Source: FW021-bin31 sp964647485
GTDB taxonomy: Bacteria; Bacteroidota; Bacteroidia; Chitinophagales; Chitinophagaceae
Assembly: GCA_964647485.1 (NCBI GenBank)
Contig: CAZYHV010000001.1
Coordinates: forward strand, 1 to 64,000
DNA: 64,000 nucleotides
Reading direction: 5' to 3'
Part shown: positions 60,949 to 64,000 of the stretch, piece by piece
Layout of the letters: each line of letters opens with the position of its first letter
How positions within the stretch are numbered: the first letter of the stretch is position 1
Made by a program: the position numbers and the translations under genes
Notes under the pieces: model-generated
What the model saw: the letters and a program-made list of their open reading frames with translations, nothing else
What the model was told of the DNA's origin: nothing
Database searches by the model: none

Positions 60949-61716
60949 TTATACCTCTATTTTCACTTTATTCCACACCTCATCCATCTCCTCTAATGAT
61001 AATTCTGTCAGTCGCTTTCCATTTGAAGTTGCATATTCTTCTATGCGTTGAAACCGCTTCATAAATTTTTTATTTGTACGATCAAGTGCTTTCTCCGGAT
61101 CGACATGAAGGAAACGAGCATAATTGATAATAGAAAATAATAAATCTCCTATTTCTTCTTCCATATTGTCTTCGTCTCCTTTACTTATGGCATCTTGAAG
61201 TTCCTTACTTTCTTCCTCTACTTTTTCCCACACCTGGGGAGCGTTTTCCCAGTCAAAGCCTACTTTTTTCACTTTTTCTTGAATCCGTTCCGCTTTCAAC
61301 AAAGGAGGCATCCCTTTGGGCACACCTTCCAGTATCGACTTTTTCCCTTCTTTCAGTTTCAGATCCTCCCAATTTCTTTTCACCTCATTTTCATCCTCTA
61401 CCTGAACTTCCCCATAAATATGAGGATGCCTTGCAATCAACTTATCACAGATACCTTCTACCACATCCCCCATCGTATAATGACCTTTTTCCTCCGCAAT
61501 TTTGGCATAAAACACAATATGCAAAAGTAAATCTCCTGACTCTTCACAAATTCCCTTCCAATCTTCCTGAGAAATAGCCTCTGTCAACTCATATAACTCT
61601 TCTATACTCTGGGAGCGAAGAGAATGAATAGTCTGTTTTCTATCCCAGGGACAGTCCATTCTGAGACGGTTCATTATTCCTAAAAGGCGTCTAAAATCAG
61701 TTTTATCATATTCCAT
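60949..61716 (-). CDS. mazG: Nucleoside triphosphate pyrophosphohydrolase MazG
   Basis: The 255-residue protein has two MazG domains. The first has LRMDCPWDRKQTIHSLRSQ and EELYELTEAI with EEsGDLLLHIVFYA, and the second has VEEESKELQDAI and MEEEIGDLLFSIINYARF. Both ExxE and ExxD metal sites are visible. It hydrolyses NTPs to NMP and pyrophosphate, cleaning the nucleotide pool and influencing (p)ppGpp levels in some species. Confidence 0.95.
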   Translation of the reverse strand: MEYDKTDFRRLLGIMNRLRMDCPWDRKQTIHSLRSQSIEELYELTEAISQEDWKGICEESGDLLLHIVFYAKIAEEKGHYTMGDVVEGICDKLIARHPHIYGEVQVEDENEVKRNWEDLKLKEGKKSILEGVPKGMPPLLKAERIQEKVKKVGFDWENAPQVWEKVEEESKELQDAISKGDEDNMEEEIGDLLFSIINYARFLHVDPEKALDRTNKKFMKRFQRIEEYATSNGKRLTELSLEEMDEVWNKVKIEV

Positions 61717-61846
61717 GAAATATTCATTTTGTATTCAACATGCTAGGAGAACAATTTAATTATTCCTTTAAATGTAAGATAAAATTAAAAAAGAAAAGAG
61801 AAAGGAAGCCCCTTTTCCCGTCTTTATCCTTGCAAAACAAAACCCA

Positions 61847-62431
61847 TTACCCACTCGTTCTAAAGCGCATCAACTTCTTAGCCTCACTATTAAGTATTTC
61901 TAATGCAATAGACACCGGAGAATCATTATTAGGGAAAGATTGGGAAAGTAATTCTTTACACAATACATTTCCACTTTCATCAGCCGACAGCTTTGAGGCT
62001 GCAATATGAATCACGCGAATTAACTGTTCTTTGGCAGAAGACACTGCTTCCCAGGAAGGGGTGCTTACATAAATTTGTTGGGAGATATTATGCTCAAATT
62101 CAGACCGAATAGATGTAATCAACAACTGTTCTGTCTCCTGAACATTGAGTCCGGACTGATTTAACCGCTTGATTAAAGATTCCAACCTTATTCTTTCCAA
62201 AAAAACCACCAATCTCTCATAAGCTTGTAAACACAATGGCAAAAGAATCTCCCGATCATTTTTCACAGGATGAGCCACCGGCCTTTCTCTGTCGTTCTCA
62301 TTTTTAGTCTCCTCGGTCGTAGAAGAGGGTGTCTTTTTCCCGGAAAAAGGGTGCCAATCCTTTAATAAGGTAACCAGAAAAAGCAACACGGCTATCCCCA
62401 GTATAATATAATTAAAGTATTGGCTCCCCAT
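61847..62431 (-). CDS. Membrane-anchored conserved protein, DUF7935-like
   Basis: The 194-residue protein has one N-terminal transmembrane helix (about residues 6-24), an acidic/basic linker (to about 60) and a helical domain with LPLCLQAYERLVVFLERI, TSIRSEFEHNISQQIYVS and AKEQLIRVIHIAAS. I recall this as a Bacteroidota family named DUF7935; the name is less certain than the pattern. It starts 6 bp after secDF on the same strand. Confidence 0.65.
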   Translation of the reverse strand: MGSQYFNYIILGIAVLLFLVTLLKDWHPFSGKKTPSSTTEETKNENDRERPVAHPVKNDREILLPLCLQAYERLVVFLERIRLESLIKRLNQSGLNVQETEQLLITSIRSEFEHNISQQIYVSTPSWEAVSSAKEQLIRVIHIAASKLSADESGNVLCKELLSQSFPNNDSPVSIALEILNSEAKKLMRFRTSG

Positions 62432-62437
62432 AACGAT

Positions 62438-64000
62438 CTAAGACTTTTTAGAAGAGACAGACTCTAAATGAGCCGATCTTTTTTGTTGTCTTGCTTCTTC
62501 CTTTGAAACCAATTTATTTTTTCTATCCAAATCTAATACGATTGGAGAAGCAATAAAGATAGAAGAATAAGTTCCCACAACCACACCTATCAGCATGGCG
62601 AAAGCAAATCCACGGGTAGATTCTCCCCCAAAGATAAACAAGGCTACCAATACCAAGAAAGTGGCCATAGAAGTCATTACCGTTCGACTTATAGTATCAT
62701 TAATGGCTTTATTAAATAAGGTTTTTCTATCCTTCCCGGTTTTAATTCCAAAATATTCTCTAATACGATCAAATACAATCACCGTATCATTAATAGAATA
62801 TCCTATGACCGTCAACACGGCTGCAATAAACTGCTGATCAATTTCCATAGAGAAGGGGACAACATCTTTAAGGAAAGAGAAGATAATAATAATCACAAGA
62901 GAATCGTGTAACAAAGCAAGGATAGCTCCCATAGAGAATTGCCATCTGCGGAACCGTATCAATATATAAAGGAAAATAGCCAACAATCCAATGATAACAG
63001 CTTCTACCGCTCCTTCCTTAATACTGTCCGAAATCGTAGGCAACACTTTCTCTGAACTTAATTCATATTTATCTTTAAATTCTTTAAAAGACGTCCCGGA
63101 AGGTAAATAAGTTCCTAAGCCGGTAAAAAGTGTATGTTCCACCGTAGAGTCAATAGCTTTCCCTTGTTGATCTATCAGATAGGAAGTCGTAATATTCAAC
63201 TGATTATTCGTATTCACAGTTTTAACAATCGGATAATCTCCAAATGCGTCATTCAGTGTATTTCGCACTTCAGCTACCTTTACGGGTTGATCGAAACGCA
63301 CCGTATAACTCCTTCCACCTGAGAATTCCACTCCGGTATTGAATCCATAGAAAAAAGAAGCAATCCCCAATACCAAGACACAAGCTGAGATAACATAAGT
63401 CACCTTTCTGGCTTTCAAGAAATCAAAATTTGCTTTCTGGAACACCTTTCTTGATAAAGGAGTAAAATATTTGAAATGTCTTTTTTTCTTTGTCCAATAT
63501 CCTTCAATCAATCGAGTTATTAATAAACCACAGAATAAGGACAATAAGATACCTAAGATTTGGGTGGTTGCAAATCCTTTCACCGGACCAAGTCCAAAGT
63601 AGAACAAGATAATTGCAGTAAGTAAAGTCGTAATCTGACCATCCAATACAGGAGCGTAAGAATGTTTATATCCATCTGCCAGGGCCGTATTATATCCTTT
63701 ACCAACGGCCAATTCTTCTTTAATACGCTCAAAAACGATAACGTTCGTATCCACAGCCATACCTATGGCCAAAATTAAACCGGCAATACCTGGCAATGTA
63801 AGTGTTGCACCTAATGCTGCCAAAACGCCGACCGTAAACAACATGTTAAATATCAGTGCAATATTAGCAACGATTCCGGCGCTATTATAATACAATAACA
63901 TCATAGCAAAGATGATGATAAAGGCAATAATAAAAGATTTGGCTCCGGCGATAATTGATTCATGTCCAAGGGTAGGTCCGATCACCTGTTCCTGAACAAT
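62438..64000 (-). CDS. secDF: Protein translocase SecDF fusion, 5' end outside window
   Basis: The visible 521 codons are the C-terminal part of a SecD-SecF fusion protein that helps the Sec translocon export proteins with the proton-motive force. The frame is open to the window edge (IVQEQVIGPTLGHESI), so the N-terminus of SecD is missing here. The first part holds the SecD membrane region (GMAVDTNVIVFERIKEE). The second is SecF, with GVEFSGGRSYTVRF at its start and IGYSINDTVIVFDRIRE as its membrane signature. A DUF7935-like gene follows after 6 bp. Confidence 0.96.
   Translation of the reverse strand: MVQEQVIGPTLGHESIIAGAKSFIIAFIIIFAMMLLYYNSAGIVANIALIFNMLFTVGVLAALGATLTLPGIAGLILAIGMAVDTNVIVFERIKEELAVGKGYNTALADGYKHSYAPVLDGQITTLLTAIILFYFGLGPVKGFATTQILGILLSLFCGLLITRLIEGYWTKKKRHFKYFTPLSRKVFQKANFDFLKARKVTYVISACVLVLGIASFFYGFNTGVEFSGGRSYTVRFDQPVKVAEVRNTLNDAFGDYPIVKTVNTNNQLNITTSYLIDQQGKAIDSTVEHTLFTGLGTYLPSGTSFKEFKDKYELSSEKVLPTISDSIKEGAVEAVIIGLLAIFLYILIRFRRWQFSMGAILALLHDSLVIIIIFSFLKDVVPFSMEIDQQFIAAVLTVIGYSINDTVIVFDRIREYFGIKTGKDRKTLFNKAINDTISRTVMTSMATFLVLVALFIFGGESTRGFAFAMLIGVVVGTYSSIFIASPIVLDLDRKNKLVSKEEARQQKRSAHLESVSSKKS

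Noticed and set aside
1..64000. CRISPR array, prophage, complete insertion sequence, toxin-antitoxin or restriction system
   Set aside because: No regularly spaced direct repeats, transposase, integrase, phage structural gene or recognised defence gene is visible on either strand.

Overview
The window is a low-GC chromosomal segment from a member of the Bacteroidota. The evidence is consistent across several signals: TonB-dependent receptors with N-terminal carboxypeptidase-like domains, BshB1, an IPExxxVDY-family protein, a CcmE/CcmF cytochrome c system, a cysteine-free L32, tRNA genes without an encoded CCA end, and many promoters of the Bacteroidota form (TTG, about 19 nt, TAnnTTTG). I cannot fix the class or genus from sequence alone; Sphingobacteriia, Chitinophagia and Flavobacteriia-like bacteria are all possible.

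1-16 kb: an oxidative pentose phosphate operon (gnd-zwf-pgl), a cupin, an ABC-2 permease with a SRPBCC-like protein, and a MarR-controlled tripartite RND efflux operon (marR-OMF-adaptor-pump). These are followed by sppA, folK and glgA-glgC. 18-37 kb is mostly housekeeping: crcB behind a clear fluoride riboswitch, cca, a TM_helix channel-like protein, era-der, a class A beta-lactamase, bshB1, a ccmE-ccmF-rhodanese operon, a TPP riboswitch driving a TonB receptor, tilS, a rhomboid protease, rlmH, and two tRNAs (Ala-GGC, Arg-ACG).

37.5-52 kb is the accessory part. A three-gene operon (secreted intradiol dioxygenase-like protein, pirin-like cupin, beta-helix lipoprotein) lies next to a LytS/LytTR-type two-component pair. 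The upstream regions of both operons carry copies of the same roughly 110-120 bp regulatory block, and a third partial copy lies in inverted orientation nearby. Around it are signs of gene decay: a truncated VOC gene, a flavin amine oxidase C-terminal remnant with an internal stop, a cupin C-terminal remnant beside a hairpin, and another frame-broken remnant. An Rrf2 regulator with an adjacent NmrA-like oxidoreductase has two matching operators, a layout that parallels the MarR system.

52-64 kb: a sugar isomerase-like TIM barrel with a DUF1080 glycoside hydrolase lipoprotein, a pterin dehydratase, an IPExxxVDY protein, a second Rrf2 regulator, the yceD-rpmF-plsX cluster, a very large NtrY-like sensor kinase with mazG, and a secDF fusion whose 5' end runs off the window.

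The most useful observations are the regulatory architectures: duplicated LytTR-linked blocks, paired MarR and Rrf2 operators, fluoride and TPP riboswitches, and probable leaderless mRNAs. No CRISPR array, phage, complete insertion sequence or known defence system was seen.
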